DNA of 64,000 bases from Hymenobacter psychrotolerans DSM 18569 (GCF_900142395.1 NZ_FRAS01000002.1:1-64000), one strand, 5' to 3'. Positions 6,994 to 15,841 are shown, counted from the first letter of the stretch. Numbers and translations: made by a program. Notes: generated by a model not told the origin, from the letters alone.

Positions 6994-8685
6994 ATGCGCA
7001 ACAAGTCTATACTGGCCGGTACCCTCCTTGGTGGGGCTGCGCTTCTGGTTTCCTTCCGCTCCGATAATGAGCGGTACTTCGAAATCGCCAAAAACCTGGA
7101 CATTTTCGCCACTCTTTTCAAGGAGGTGAATACCTACTACGTGGACGAGGTGCCGCCAGCCAAGCTGGTAAAAACCGGCATCGACGCCATGCTCAAGTCG
7201 CTGGATCCGTATACCAACTACATTCCGGAAGATGATATCGAGGATTTCCGGACGCTCACGACGGGCCAGTACGGCGGTATCGGGGCGGTAGTGGTGAAGC
7301 GCAACGGCAAGACCGTGGTGCAGGCTGCTTACGAAGGCTATCCGGCGCAGAAAGCCGGCCTGCTGCCCGGCGACGAGATTCTGACCATCAACGGCGTCAA
7401 TGTTGAGAAGAAGAACAACGCCGATATCAGCAAGCTGCTGAAGGGGCAGGCCAACTCCCAGGTGAAGCTGATGGTGACGCGCTACGGCCAGGATGCGCCG
7501 GTAGCCATCGACATTACGCGCGACAAGATTCAGGTGGAGAACGTGCCGTACTACGGTATGCTCACCAACGACATCGGCTACTTCCAGCTTTCCGGCTTCA
7601 CGGTAGAGGCCGGCAAGGAGGTGCGCATGGCCGTAACGAAGCTGAAGGAGCAGGGGGCCAAGAAAATCGTGTTCGATATTCGGGACAATCCGGGCGGCCT
7701 GCTCAACGAGTCGGTGAATATTGCCAACCTGTTCCTGGACAAAGGCCTCGACATCGTGAGCACCAAAGGCAAGGTGTCGGACTGGAACAAGACCTACAAG
7801 GCCCTGGACGTACCGCTCGACACTCAGATTCCGGTGGTTATCATCACGAGCAACCGCTCGGCCTCGGCCTCGGAAATCGTATCGGGGGTGCTGCAGGACT
7901 ACGACCGGGCCGTAGTGGTGGGGGAGCGGACGTTTGGCAAGGGCCTTGTGCAGGCGACGCGGCCGCTGAGCTACAACTCGCAACTGAAGGTGACGACAGC
8001 CAAATATTACATTCCGAGCGGCCGCTGCATTCAGGAAATCGACTACGCGCACCGCGCTGACGACGGCACGCTGGGCAAAGTGCCGGACTCGTTGCGCACG
8101 GCGTTCAAAACGCAGGCTGGCCGCACCGTGTATGATGGCGGCGGCGTGGCGCCCGACGTGGAAGTGCAGGAGCGCGAAATTGCGGACATCACGCGGGTGC
8201 TCATCCAGAAAAGCTACCTCTTCGACTACGCCACCCGCTACCGCTCCGAGCATGCCAGTATTGCGCCGGCCCGACAGTTTAAGCTCACGGATGCCGAGTA
8301 CGCGAAGTTCACCGACTACCTGAAGGGCAAGGACATCAGCTACAGCACCAACGCCGAAAAAGCCCTCACCGACCTCACCAAAAAGGTGAAAGACGAGAAG
8401 CACTACGACGACGTGAAAACCGAGCTGGAAGCCATGCGCCGCAAGGTGAGCACCAACAAAAGCAACGACCTGACCCGCTTCAAGCCCGAAATCAAGGATT
8501 TGCTGGAGCAGGAAATCGTGTCGCGGTACTACTTCCAGAAGGGCCAGATTGAAGCCACCTTCGACGATGACCCCAACATCCTGATGGCCATGAACGTGCT
8601 CAACGACCCCAACCGCTACGCCGCCTTGCTCAAACCCGGCGGCCACGCCGCCAGCAGCACCAAGGGCGCCGGCACGGCGAAGTAG
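6994..8685 (+). CDS. S41 family C-terminal processing peptidase
   Basis: A 563-residue serine protease of the CtpA/Prc type. It starts MRNKSILAGTLLGGAALLVS, an uncleaved or cleaved signal segment, so the protein acts in the periplasm. A PDZ domain (residues about 90-170, with GYPAQKAGLLPGDEILTING) precedes the S41 catalytic domain: Ser291 in RSASASEIV and Lys316 in GERTFGKGLVQ form the Ser-Lys dyad. The last 170 residues are a lysine-rich helical extension ending in a low-complexity GGHAASSTKG tail. It is the third gene after rpmH-rnpA and ends at a strong terminator. Substrates are unknown. Envelope protein tail cleavage is the family role. Confidence 0.93.
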   Translation: MRNKSILAGTLLGGAALLVSFRSDNERYFEIAKNLDIFATLFKEVNTYYVDEVPPAKLVKTGIDAMLKSLDPYTNYIPEDDIEDFRTLTTGQYGGIGAVVVKRNGKTVVQAAYEGYPAQKAGLLPGDEILTINGVNVEKKNNADISKLLKGQANSQVKLMVTRYGQDAPVAIDITRDKIQVENVPYYGMLTNDIGYFQLSGFTVEAGKEVRMAVTKLKEQGAKKIVFDIRDNPGGLLNESVNIANLFLDKGLDIVSTKGKVSDWNKTYKALDVPLDTQIPVVIITSNRSASASEIVSGVLQDYDRAVVVGERTFGKGLVQATRPLSYNSQLKVTTAKYYIPSGRCIQEIDYAHRADDGTLGKVPDSLRTAFKTQAGRTVYDGGGVAPDVEVQEREIADITRVLIQKSYLFDYATRYRSEHASIAPARQFKLTDAEYAKFTDYLKGKDISYSTNAEKALTDLTKKVKDEKHYDDVKTELEAMRRKVSTNKSNDLTRFKPEIKDLLEQEIVSRYYFQKGQIEATFDDDPNILMAMNVLNDPNRYAALLKPGGHAASSTKGAGTAK

Positions 8686-8720
8686 AAATTGAAATCCGGC
8701 GGTATGCACCGCTCTATGAG

Positions 8721-8756
8721 CACGGCAGCTTCACATTGAAGCTGCCGTGTTTTTTA
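8721..8756 (+). terminator. Intrinsic terminator after S41 protease
   Basis: A 12-bp perfect stem (CACGGCAGCTTC / GAAGCTGCCGTG) with a 5-nt loop is followed by seven T. Confidence 0.92.
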
Positions 8757-8882
8757 TTTAGATGGGCGGTTTTAGTCCCTGTACGCAGCCCTGGCAGATT
8801 TACTGGAGCCTGTTTGTGACCTGCACCTCTTTCCGGACTGTGGAAGACGGATTAGTACATTCATAGCAGATGAGGTAGTTAT

Positions 8883-8890
8883 TACCTTTG
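8883..8890 (+). promoter_or_regulatory. -7 element abutting the tsaB start codon
   Basis: TACCTTTG matches the consensus exactly but ends only 4 nt before the tsaB ATG, so transcription would begin at or very near the start codon. Confidence 0.5.
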
Positions 8891-8894
8891 CCCT

Positions 8895-9593
8895 ATGCCT
8901 AGCCTCATCCTTTCCCTCGAAACTTCCTCGCCTGTTTGCTCCGTATCGCTGCACCGCGCAGATGATGGCCGGCTGGTGGGGCAGTCGGAGCTGCGGCTGG
9001 AAAAGTCGCACTCCTCGCACCTGAGTGTGCTCATCAGCCAGCTGCTGGAAAACACGCTGCACACGCTGCCGGATGTGGCGGCCGTGGCCGTGAGCGACGG
9101 CCCGGGCTCCTACACGGGGTTGCGGATTGGGGCGGCGGCGGCCAAGGGCCTGTGCTACGCGCTGGACATTCCGCTGGTGGCCGTGAGTACGCTGGCGGCG
9201 CTGGCCCGGCAGGTAGCCGCTGTGACGGTGCCCACCACCGACCTGCTGCTGTGCCCCATGCTGGACGCGCGCCGCATGGAAGTCTACACCGCGCTGTACC
9301 GTCCTGATGGCACGGAAGTGCTGGCTCCCACGCCCCTGATTCTGGACGAAGCCGCACTGACCGAACAAATGGCCCACCACCGCTTGTTATGCTTTGGAAA
9401 CGGCGCGGCTAAGTTCCAGCCGCTCGTTCAGGACCAGCCTTCCGTAGGGTTTCTGGCCGGCATCGAGCCCTCGGCAGTAGCTGTGGGGGCGCTGGCGGTA
9501 GAAGCCTACAAGCGGGCTGATTTCCGGGACGTGGCCTACTACGAGCCGTTTTACCTGAAAGAAGTGTATACCACCACCCCGAAAGCGAAGTAA
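8895..9593 (+). CDS. tsaB: tRNA threonylcarbamoyladenosine biosynthesis protein TsaB
   Basis: A 232-residue ASKHA-fold protein. It begins MPSLILSLETSSPVCSVSL and has GPGSYTGLRIG near residues 70-80 and a LDARRMEVY motif, the hallmarks of TsaB. TsaB is the scaffold partner of TsaD in making the t6A modification at position 37 of ANN-decoding tRNAs, in the cytoplasm. TsaD and TsaE are not in this window. The start at 8895 sits directly after a -7 promoter element, suggesting a leaderless or near-leaderless mRNA. DUF2480 follows 30 nt later and is probably cotranscribed. Confidence 0.93.
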   Translation: MPSLILSLETSSPVCSVSLHRADDGRLVGQSELRLEKSHSSHLSVLISQLLENTLHTLPDVAAVAVSDGPGSYTGLRIGAAAAKGLCYALDIPLVAVSTLAALARQVAAVTVPTTDLLLCPMLDARRMEVYTALYRPDGTEVLAPTPLILDEAALTEQMAHHRLLCFGNGAAKFQPLVQDQPSVGFLAGIEPSAVAVGALAVEAYKRADFRDVAYYEPFYLKEVYTTTPKAK

Positions 9594-9623
9594 AGCCGAA
9601 CAGGCCTACTGCACCTATAGATC

Positions 9624-10145
9624 ATGGAAGATACCCTCATCAACCGCGTCGCTACCAGCGCCCTCACGTCGCTGAATCTGGAGGAGTTGCTGCACCCCGG
9701 CGAGCGGGTCGTGTACGACATCAAGGACAACCTGTTTCACGGCCTGATGCTGCGCGAAAAAGACCTCCGCGAGTTCGTGAAAACCCACGACTGGAGCCAG
9801 TACGACGGCAAGAACGTGGCCATCATCTGCTCCGCCGATGCCATTGTGCCTACCTGGGCTTATATGCTGCTGGCTTCCAAGCTGCAGGGGCACGCCCACC
9901 GCTACGTGTTCGGTGATTTGGCAGCGCTGGAGCAGGAGCTGTTTCAGGAAGCCATTGCCAGCATCGACGCCGAGCAGTACCGCGACGCGAAAGTGGTGGT
10001 GAAAGGCTGCGGCGAGAAAGAAGTGCCGACTTACGCCTACGTGGCCATCATGCAGAAGCTGCTGCCCGTAGTGAGCAGCGTGATGTATGGTGAGCCGTGC
10101 AGCACGGTGCCGCTCTACAAGCGCCCCAAAACCAGCGCGGCGTAG
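9624..10145 (+). CDS. DUF2480 family protein
   Basis: A 173-residue protein that I recognise as the Bacteroidota-specific DUF2480 family, of unknown function. Conserved-looking features are a VVYDIKDNLFHGLMLREKDLREF region (two short stretches at residues about 30-53), VKGCGEKEVPTYAYV near residues 127-141, and a GEPCSTVPLYKRPK tail. The two cysteines sit in the C-terminal third and could bind a metal or be redox active; that is inference. There is no signal peptide or membrane segment. It follows tsaB by 30 nt, so the two are likely cotranscribed. A 12-bp hairpin closes the unit. Confidence 0.8.
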   Translation: MEDTLINRVATSALTSLNLEELLHPGERVVYDIKDNLFHGLMLREKDLREFVKTHDWSQYDGKNVAIICSADAIVPTWAYMLLASKLQGHAHRYVFGDLAALEQELFQEAIASIDAEQYRDAKVVVKGCGEKEVPTYAYVAIMQKLLPVVSSVMYGEPCSTVPLYKRPKTSAA

Positions 10146-10169
10146 CCCCCATTCCTTGCCCAACTATTT

Positions 10170-10200
10170 GAAGGCCCGGCAGTGTACCTGCCGGGCCTTC
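10170..10200 (+). terminator. Terminator-like hairpin after DUF2480 gene
   Basis: GAAGGCCCGGCA and TGCCGGGCCTTC form a 12-bp perfect stem with a 7-nt loop. No T-run follows, so it may stabilise the 3' end rather than terminate by itself. Confidence 0.6.
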
Positions 10201-10295
10201 GTGCGTCTGGGTGGCCTTGGAAAGTGCGTATCGTTGCGCATACGCCGCTTGGCGTAGCGCGTTTGTGCATCTTTGGCCGCGAAAACCTCTAGTCC

Positions 10296-11597
10296 ATGCC
10301 TCAAGCTGCCCCCGTCTATAAAATCAGTGTCCTGACCGGTATATCCATTGTAGTGGCCAATATGGTGGGCACAGGCGTATTCACGAGCCTGGGGTTTCAG
10401 GTGGTGGACATCAAGTCCGGGTTTGCGCTGCTGATGCTGTGGGCCGTGGGCGGACTGGTGGCGCTGTGCGGAGCACTCAGCTATGGCGAGCTGGCGGCGG
10501 CGCTGCCCCGCTCGGGCGGCGAGTACCACTATCTGTCGCGCATCTACCACCCGGCCGTGGGGTTCTTATCGGGCTGGGTATCGGCTACGGTGGGGTTTGC
10601 GGCGCCCACGGCGCTGGCGGCTATGGCGCTGGGCAAATACGCGGGCAGCGTATGGCCGGGGCTGCCGCCGCTGCTGTTGCCGGTGGCCGTGGTGCTGGCC
10701 CTCACGGCGGTGCACGCAACCAGCCGGCAGGCCGGCAGCCGCCTGCAGGTACTCGTGACGGCCGTGAAGGTGCTGGTGCTGGTGGCGTTTATCGGGGTGG
10801 GGCTGGTGGTGGCGGTGCCACAGGGCCTGTCGTTTGCGCCCACGGCGCTGGCCGGGCAGGAGCTGTTGAGTCCGGCGTTTGCGGTGTCGCTGGTGTATGT
10901 GTCGTATGCTTATTCGGGCTGGAACGCGGCGGTGTATGCCACCGGCGAAGTGGAGGAGCCGCAGCGCACCCTGCCGCGCATCCTGCTCACGGGCACGGCG
11001 CTGGTCATGGCGCTGTACGTGGCGCTCAACTTCGTTTTTCTGTACTCAACGCCGCTTAGTCAGCTGGAAGGGCAGGCCGAAGTAGGCTTTATTGCGGGTA
11101 CCCAGCTTTTCGGCGTAGCAGGCGGCCTGCTCATGGGCGGCCTGATTGCGGCCCTGCTGGTGTCCACTATCAGCGCCATGATTTTTGCCGGGCCGCGCAT
11201 TGTGCAGGTAATGGGCGAAGATTTGCCGCCGCTCCGGCCGCTGGCCCATCTGAGTCCGGCGGGCATTCCGGTGCGGGCCATGCTGCTGCAAACCGGCCTC
11301 ACGCTGCTGTTTATCGTCACGGCTACCTTCGAGCAGGTGCTACTCTACGCGGGCTTCGTGCTCAACCTGTTCACGTTCCTGACGGTGCTGGGGCTGTTTG
11401 TGCTGCGCTGGCGCCAGCCGAATCTGCCGAGGCCTTACCGCGCCTGGGGCTACCCCGTTACGCCGCTGCTGTTTCTGGCCCTCAGCGCCTGGACGCTCTG
11501 GTTCATCATCCACGACAAGCCCACCGAGTCCCTCTACGGCCTGCTGACGGTGCTGGCCGGCCTGGTGCCGTATGCGCTGAGCCGCCGTCGGGCGTAA
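10296..11597 (+). CDS. APC-superfamily amino acid permease
   Basis: A 433-residue integral membrane protein with about twelve hydrophobic helices. The first segment, TGISIVVANMVGTGVFTSLG, carries the unwound-helix G-x-G motif of APC transporters, and SYGELAAALPRSGGEYHYLS is the conserved second helix/loop region. It should exchange or import an amino acid across the inner membrane. Later features (TGEVEEPQRTLPR, then ALNFVFLYSTPL) are typical of the group. The substrate cannot be assigned. A near-consensus -7 (CATCTTTG, 10269-10276) lies 19 nt upstream of the ATG. The HD-domain gene follows after 31 nt and may be cotranscribed. Confidence 0.9.
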   Translation: MPQAAPVYKISVLTGISIVVANMVGTGVFTSLGFQVVDIKSGFALLMLWAVGGLVALCGALSYGELAAALPRSGGEYHYLSRIYHPAVGFLSGWVSATVGFAAPTALAAMALGKYAGSVWPGLPPLLLPVAVVLALTAVHATSRQAGSRLQVLVTAVKVLVLVAFIGVGLVVAVPQGLSFAPTALAGQELLSPAFAVSLVYVSYAYSGWNAAVYATGEVEEPQRTLPRILLTGTALVMALYVALNFVFLYSTPLSQLEGQAEVGFIAGTQLFGVAGGLLMGGLIAALLVSTISAMIFAGPRIVQVMGEDLPPLRPLAHLSPAGIPVRAMLLQTGLTLLFIVTATFEQVLLYAGFVLNLFTFLTVLGLFVLRWRQPNLPRPYRAWGYPVTPLLFLALSAWTLWFIIHDKPTESLYGLLTVLAGLVPYALSRRRA

Positions 11598-11628
11598 AGC
11601 ATTCTGTCCCTCTTGTTGCTGTTCTGCT

Positions 11629-12261
11629 ATGCTTGCTTCCCTCGCTGCCCGCTGGCACCGTCTCACGGCTCCGCTGCTCCCGGATGAAGGCCGTCGTACC
11701 GCCATGCTGGAGCAGTTGGTGGCCGCCTATCAGGCTCCCGGCCGGCACTACCACACGCTCACGCACATTCAGGCGCTGCTGGAAGCCACCGATACTGCCG
11801 CCGACCAGCTGCAGGACGCGGTGGTGGTAGAGCTGGCCGTGTGGTTTCATGATGCCGTGTATGAGCCGCTGCGCTCCGATAATGAAGAGAAAAGCGCCGA
11901 GCTGGCCTGCGAGTTTCTGGCTGCCACATCTCTCTCCGCCGTGCAGCAGGAGCGGGTTGCCTTCCTGATTGAGCGCACCAAAGACCACACCCTGCCCCAG
12001 CCGCCCGACGATGCTGACCTGCTGTTCTTCCTGGATGCCGACCTGGGTATTTTGGGCGCTCCGGAGGCGCGCTACCAGGAATACGCGCGGCAGGTGCGGC
12101 AGGAATACCGCATGGTGCCGGGCATTTTGTACCGCCGGGGCCGCCGCAAAGTGCTGGAGAAGATGCTGGCTGCCCCGGCCCTTTACCGCACCGCCGACTA
12201 CCACGCCCGCCTGGAAGCCGCCGCCCGCCGCAACCTGCAACAGGAGTTGCGGGACTTGTAA
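11629..12261 (+). CDS. HD-superfamily predicted metal-dependent phosphohydrolase
   Basis: A 210-residue cytoplasmic protein. The pattern H-Y-H-T-L-T-H (residues about 40-46), AVWFHDAVYEP (HD motif near residues 71-81) and a later D-L-F-F-L-D-A-D-L matches the COG4339 group of predicted HD phosphohydrolases. Two metals are usually bound by the H...HD...D residues. The substrate is unknown; a nucleotide is plausible. It lies 31 nt after the permease gene on the same strand. There is no signal peptide. Length is typical of the group. Assignment to the HD family is firm, the precise activity is not. Confidence 0.8.
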   Translation: MLASLAARWHRLTAPLLPDEGRRTAMLEQLVAAYQAPGRHYHTLTHIQALLEATDTAADQLQDAVVVELAVWFHDAVYEPLRSDNEEKSAELACEFLAATSLSAVQQERVAFLIERTKDHTLPQPPDDADLLFFLDADLGILGAPEARYQEYARQVRQEYRMVPGILYRRGRRKVLEKMLAAPALYRTADYHARLEAAARRNLQQELRDL

Positions 12262-12378
12262 GCCCGGTCCGACGCTGAGGCGTCCGACTGGTCGTCATGC
12301 ACACCATCCGCCCGAGGCCACCTAAGCCGTAGCAACAGATGCACTATTGACTGGTCTGCTGTCTGGCTTCCGGCAACG

Positions 12379-12403
12379 CGTAGGGGCAAACCGCGTCTCT
12401 ACG
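12379..12403. repeat. REP-like short palindrome
   Basis: A 25-nt element beginning CGTAGGGGC and ending GTCTCTACG around a central AAACCGC. In RNA it folds with G-U pairs. Sequences of the GTAGAGACGC...CCCCTACG type recur between genes in many bacteria. No second copy is seen in this window. Confidence 0.45.
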
Positions 12404-12424
12404 GCAATCTTTCAATTCGAATTG

Positions 12425-12432
12425 TAGCTTTG
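12425..12432 (+). promoter_or_regulatory. -7 element touching the S9 peptidase start codon
   Basis: TAGCTTTG matches TAnnTTTG and is followed immediately by ATGATG. The expected transcription start falls on or next to the start codon. Confidence 0.5.
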
Positions 12433-14916
12433 ATGATGCACCAACTACGCCTTTTAGGCCTGCTGCTGGCCGTGTCGGCGCCGGCCCTGGCCCAGACTCC
12501 CGCCGCTCCGGCCGCTCTGGGCCCGCTCACGGTCGATAAAATCATGCGCGACCCGGCGCAGTGGCTGGGCACGGCCCCTTCCAGTGTATACTGGAGCGAA
12601 GATGGCCGCCGCATCCTCTTCAACTGGAACCCCGATAAAAACCGCCGCGACTCGCTCTACCAGGTGGCCCCGACCGGCAGCGCAACGCCGCGCAAAGTAA
12701 GCTGGCGCGAGCAGCGCACCCTGCCCGCCAGCACCGGCGAGTACGATGCCTCCTACACCCGGAAAGTCTACGAGAAAGACGGTGACATCTATCTACTGGA
12801 CCTGAAAACCCAGAAAACGCGCCGCATTACAAATACCGCCGAGCGCGAAACCGAGCCAAACTTTGCGCTACGGGGCAAGCTGGTGAGCTACGTGCGCAGC
12901 CAGAACCTTTATACCTGGGACCCCGCCACCGGCGAAACCACCCAGCGTTCCGATTTCCGCAAAGGCAGCAAGCCATCCAACGGCCAGCCCAACGACAAGT
13001 CGGAGCGCTACCTACGGGCCCAGCAACTGGCCTTGTTTGAGGTGATTCGGCAGAAAGACCAGGACCGGCAGGCGCGGGAGCGGCAGCAGAAAGCGCTGGC
13101 CAAGCTGCGTCCTAAGGCCATCTACATCGGGCAGCAGCAAGTGAGCAATCTGCAGCTCAGCCCCGATGGCCGCTACGTGACCTACACGCTCATGCAGGAG
13201 CCCTCCAGCGAGAAAGTAGCGCTGGTGCCCAGCTTCGTGACGGCCTCGGGCTTCACCGAGGACATTTCGACCCGCACCAAAGTAGGCGCTCCGCAGACTG
13301 CCTACGAGCTGGGGATGTACGATGTAGCCCGCGACACGACCTTCGTGCTGGGCTACCGGGAGTTGAAAGGACTGGATGAGCAGCCGGCCTACCGCAAGGA
13401 ATACCAGCTGCCCGCTAAGGCCCCCATGCCCGCCGATTCGGCTAAGGCCGCGGCTACCGCCAAAAAGGAAAAACCCGCCAACGAGCTGCGCCGCGTGCAG
13501 CCGTTCGGGCCGTTCTGGTCGGAAGACGGGCAGCGCGCGTTTCTGGTGGTGCGCTCCACCGACAACAAGGACCGATGGATTGTGGCCCTGGACCCGGCCG
13601 CCCAGAAAATCACGCTGCTGGACCGCCAGCGCGACGAAGCCTGGATCAACGGGCCGGGTATTGGCTACGGCGCCGGCAACGTGGGCTGGCTGCCCGACAA
13701 CCGCCGCGTCTGGTTCCAGAGCGAGGAAACCGGCTACTCCCACCTCTACACCGTGGACGTAACCAACGGCCAGAAAAAAGCCCTGACCAGCGGTAAGTTC
13801 GAAATTCAGAAAGCCCAGCTCAGCCGCGACCAAAAGACGTGGTACCTGAGCGCCAACGCCACGCATCCCGGCGAGCAGCACTTCTACCATATGCGGCTGG
13901 ATGGCGGCCCGCTCCAGCAGATTACCACCCGCACCGGCGCCAATGAAGTCACGGTGTCGCCGGACGGCAAAACGCTGGCCGTGCGCTACAGCTACGCCAC
14001 CAAGCCCTGGGAGCTGTTTGTGATGGACAACAAGGCGGGCGCCAAAATGCGGCAGCTGACGCACAGCACTACACCGGAATTTGAAAGCTACCCCTGGCGC
14101 GACCCGGAAATCGTGACCATCAAAGCCCGCGACGGAGCCGATGTATATGCTCGTCTGTACCGTCCTGCCAATGCCGTAGCACAGGGCCCGGCCGTTGTTT
14201 TCGTGCACGGCGCCGGCTACCTGCAGAACGCGCACAAGTGGTGGAGCCAGTATTTCCGCGAGTACATGTTCCACAACCTGCTGGTCGACAAAGGCTACAC
14301 GGTGCTCGATATCGACTACCGGGGCTCGGCTGGCTACGGCCGCGACGTGCGCACCGGCATCTACCGCTACATGGGCGGCAAAGACCTCACCGACCACGTG
14401 GACGGCGCCAAACTGCTCACCGAAAAATACGGGGTCAGCGCGCAGCGTATCGGTATTTATGGCGGCAGCTACGGCGGCTTTATCACGCTGATGGCCATGT
14501 TCACGCAGCCCGACGTATTCCGGGCCGGCGCGGCCCTGCGCTCCGTCACGGACTGGGCACACTACAACCACGGCTACACCGACAACATCCTCAACGAGCC
14601 CTACAACGACTCCCTGGCCTACGCCCGCTCCTCGCCCATCAACTACGCCAGCGGCCTGAAAGGGGCGTTGCTCATGTGCCACGGCATGGTCGATACCAAC
14701 GTGCACTTCCAGGACATTGTGCGCCTCTCGCAGCGCCTCATCGAGCTGAAAAAGGAAAACTGGGAGCTGGCCGTATACCCGGTGGAAGACCACGGCTTCG
14801 TAGAGCCTTCCTCCTGGACCGACGAGTACAAGCGCATCCTCAAACTCTTCGAAACCAATTTGAAGCCTGCCGAGCCTGCTTCAGGCGGTAGCGGCGCCGG
14901 AACCGGCGCCCGCTAA
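12433..14916 (+). CDS. S9 family serine peptidase (DPP-IV/prolyl oligopeptidase type)
   Basis: An 827-residue secreted peptidase. A signal peptide ends in SAPALAQ (about residue 22). A beta-propeller (residues about 40-560) is followed by the alpha/beta-hydrolase domain with nucleophile Ser679 in GGSYGG, Asp754 in MVDTNV and His787 in VEDHGF. It should trim peptides, often after proline, in the periplasm or at the surface. Two adjacent ATG codons (12433 and 12436) both follow the promoter directly. The downstream one is best placed for a leaderless message. The last codons (GGSGAGTGAR) contain an 8-bp palindrome at 14893-14910, and the stop codon lies inside a long inverted repeat. Confidence 0.93.
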   Translation: MMHQLRLLGLLLAVSAPALAQTPAAPAALGPLTVDKIMRDPAQWLGTAPSSVYWSEDGRRILFNWNPDKNRRDSLYQVAPTGSATPRKVSWREQRTLPASTGEYDASYTRKVYEKDGDIYLLDLKTQKTRRITNTAERETEPNFALRGKLVSYVRSQNLYTWDPATGETTQRSDFRKGSKPSNGQPNDKSERYLRAQQLALFEVIRQKDQDRQARERQQKALAKLRPKAIYIGQQQVSNLQLSPDGRYVTYTLMQEPSSEKVALVPSFVTASGFTEDISTRTKVGAPQTAYELGMYDVARDTTFVLGYRELKGLDEQPAYRKEYQLPAKAPMPADSAKAAATAKKEKPANELRRVQPFGPFWSEDGQRAFLVVRSTDNKDRWIVALDPAAQKITLLDRQRDEAWINGPGIGYGAGNVGWLPDNRRVWFQSEETGYSHLYTVDVTNGQKKALTSGKFEIQKAQLSRDQKTWYLSANATHPGEQHFYHMRLDGGPLQQITTRTGANEVTVSPDGKTLAVRYSYATKPWELFVMDNKAGAKMRQLTHSTTPEFESYPWRDPEIVTIKARDGADVYARLYRPANAVAQGPAVVFVHGAGYLQNAHKWWSQYFREYMFHNLLVDKGYTVLDIDYRGSAGYGRDVRTGIYRYMGGKDLTDHVDGAKLLTEKYGVSAQRIGIYGGSYGGFITLMAMFTQPDVFRAGAALRSVTDWAHYNHGYTDNILNEPYNDSLAYARSSPINYASGLKGALLMCHGMVDTNVHFQDIVRLSQRLIELKKENWELAVYPVEDHGFVEPSSWTDEYKRILKLFETNLKPAEPASGGSGAGTGAR

Positions 14917-15008
14917 CCCTACCCTACCGAAAACACGCCGGGCCCACCCTCACTACTCCTGGGAGCAGCAAGGGTGGGCCCGGCGTGTTTTCGGTAGGGT
15001 AGGGTTAG
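14913..15008. repeat. 38-bp perfect inverted repeat holding both stop codons
   Basis: Arms 14913-14950 and 14971-15008 are exact reverse complements with a 20-nt spacer. The stop of the S9 gene (14914-14916) and the reverse-strand stop of the PAP2 gene (15005-15007) occupy mirror positions inside the arms. It is suited to be a bidirectional terminator, though no long T-run is present. Confidence 0.9.
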
Positions 15009-15841
15009 AGCGGCTTGGTGAAAGCAAAACCGCCGTAGCTGTAGCCGTTGGCGTTGATGCCCTGCATCGGCGACACGGAGAAGCCGTTGCGGCCTGCCGT
15101 TTTGTGCAGCTGGGGCACCAAAATACCGGCCGCCGCTCCAATGGTGTAGCCCAGCAGGTTATCGGAAAGGAAGTGCTTGCCGGCGTCCAGGCGGTAGTAG
15201 CCTACGGCCGCCGGAATGAGCGCCGCGGCTCCCCATACATAGGGCCGGGCCCGCGAGTCGGGGTTGAAATCGTGGAAGACTTTGGCGGCGAAGAACGTAG
15301 CTGTAGCCGTAGTGGCAGTGTGGCCGGCAAAGAACGAATTAGTGGCGTTTTTACGGGTGCGCTGGGCGCTGGAAGCCTCATTGCTGTACGTGAGCGGCCT
15401 GTACCGGTACACCGTGCCGGCCGTTATAGTAAACAGGGCCCCCGTTACCGCCACCGACTGCACATACAGGCCTACCACCTGCCCGTAGCGTCCTCGGGTG
15501 GCCGGGTTCAGCGCCAGAAACGCCGGTGCCGCCGCCAGTGAGCCATAAAACAGGTAGTCGCTCCTGGTGCGGGAATTTTCGTCGTAGTTGCCGGCTACAA
15601 ACCGGTCGAACTTCGGTACGTCCTCCACGCGCAGGTTGGCCACTTCAGCATCCGTGAGGCCGGTTTTCTGCTGAATCAGGTACAGGCCCAGCACATTGGT
15701 GCCCGCCAGACCCAGCGTAATGGGCCCGTCAACGGCGAAACGAGTGCGGTAGGGAGAAGAGGCCTGCTGGGCCTGTGTGGCCGCAGGAGCGCCGGCCGCC
15801 GGCAAACCGACGGCCAGGGTCAGGGTTGAAAGGTGCTTCAT
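15005..15841 (-). CDS. PAP2-family phosphatase, membrane/secreted
   Basis: A 278-residue protein with signal peptide MKHLSTLTLAVGLPAAGAPA and several hydrophobic stretches. The three PAP2 motifs are visible: K/R-x6-RP in the TVYRYRPLTY region, FFAGHTATTATATFF (the PSGH-like motif, here AGH) and YYRLDAGKHFLSDNLLG (R-x5-H-x3-D). Such enzymes remove phosphate from lipid phosphates or undecaprenyl pyrophosphate at the outer face of the membrane. The first Met of the hydrophobic signal was chosen. An upstream in-frame Met 40 residues earlier would disrupt the signal peptide. It converges with the S9 gene and diverges from metK. Confidence 0.85.
   Translation of the reverse strand: MKHLSTLTLAVGLPAAGAPAATQAQQASSPYRTRFAVDGPITLGLAGTNVLGLYLIQQKTGLTDAEVANLRVEDVPKFDRFVAGNYDENSRTRSDYLFYGSLAAAPAFLALNPATRGRYGQVVGLYVQSVAVTGALFTITAGTVYRYRPLTYSNEASSAQRTRKNATNSFFAGHTATTATATFFAAKVFHDFNPDSRARPYVWGAAALIPAAVGYYRLDAGKHFLSDNLLGYTIGAAAGILVPQLHKTAGRNGFSVSPMQGINANGYSYGGFAFTKPL

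Noticed and set aside
13012..14793. 593-residue open frame opposite the S9 peptidase gene
   Set aside because: Antisense shadow of a gene with an intact catalytic triad.
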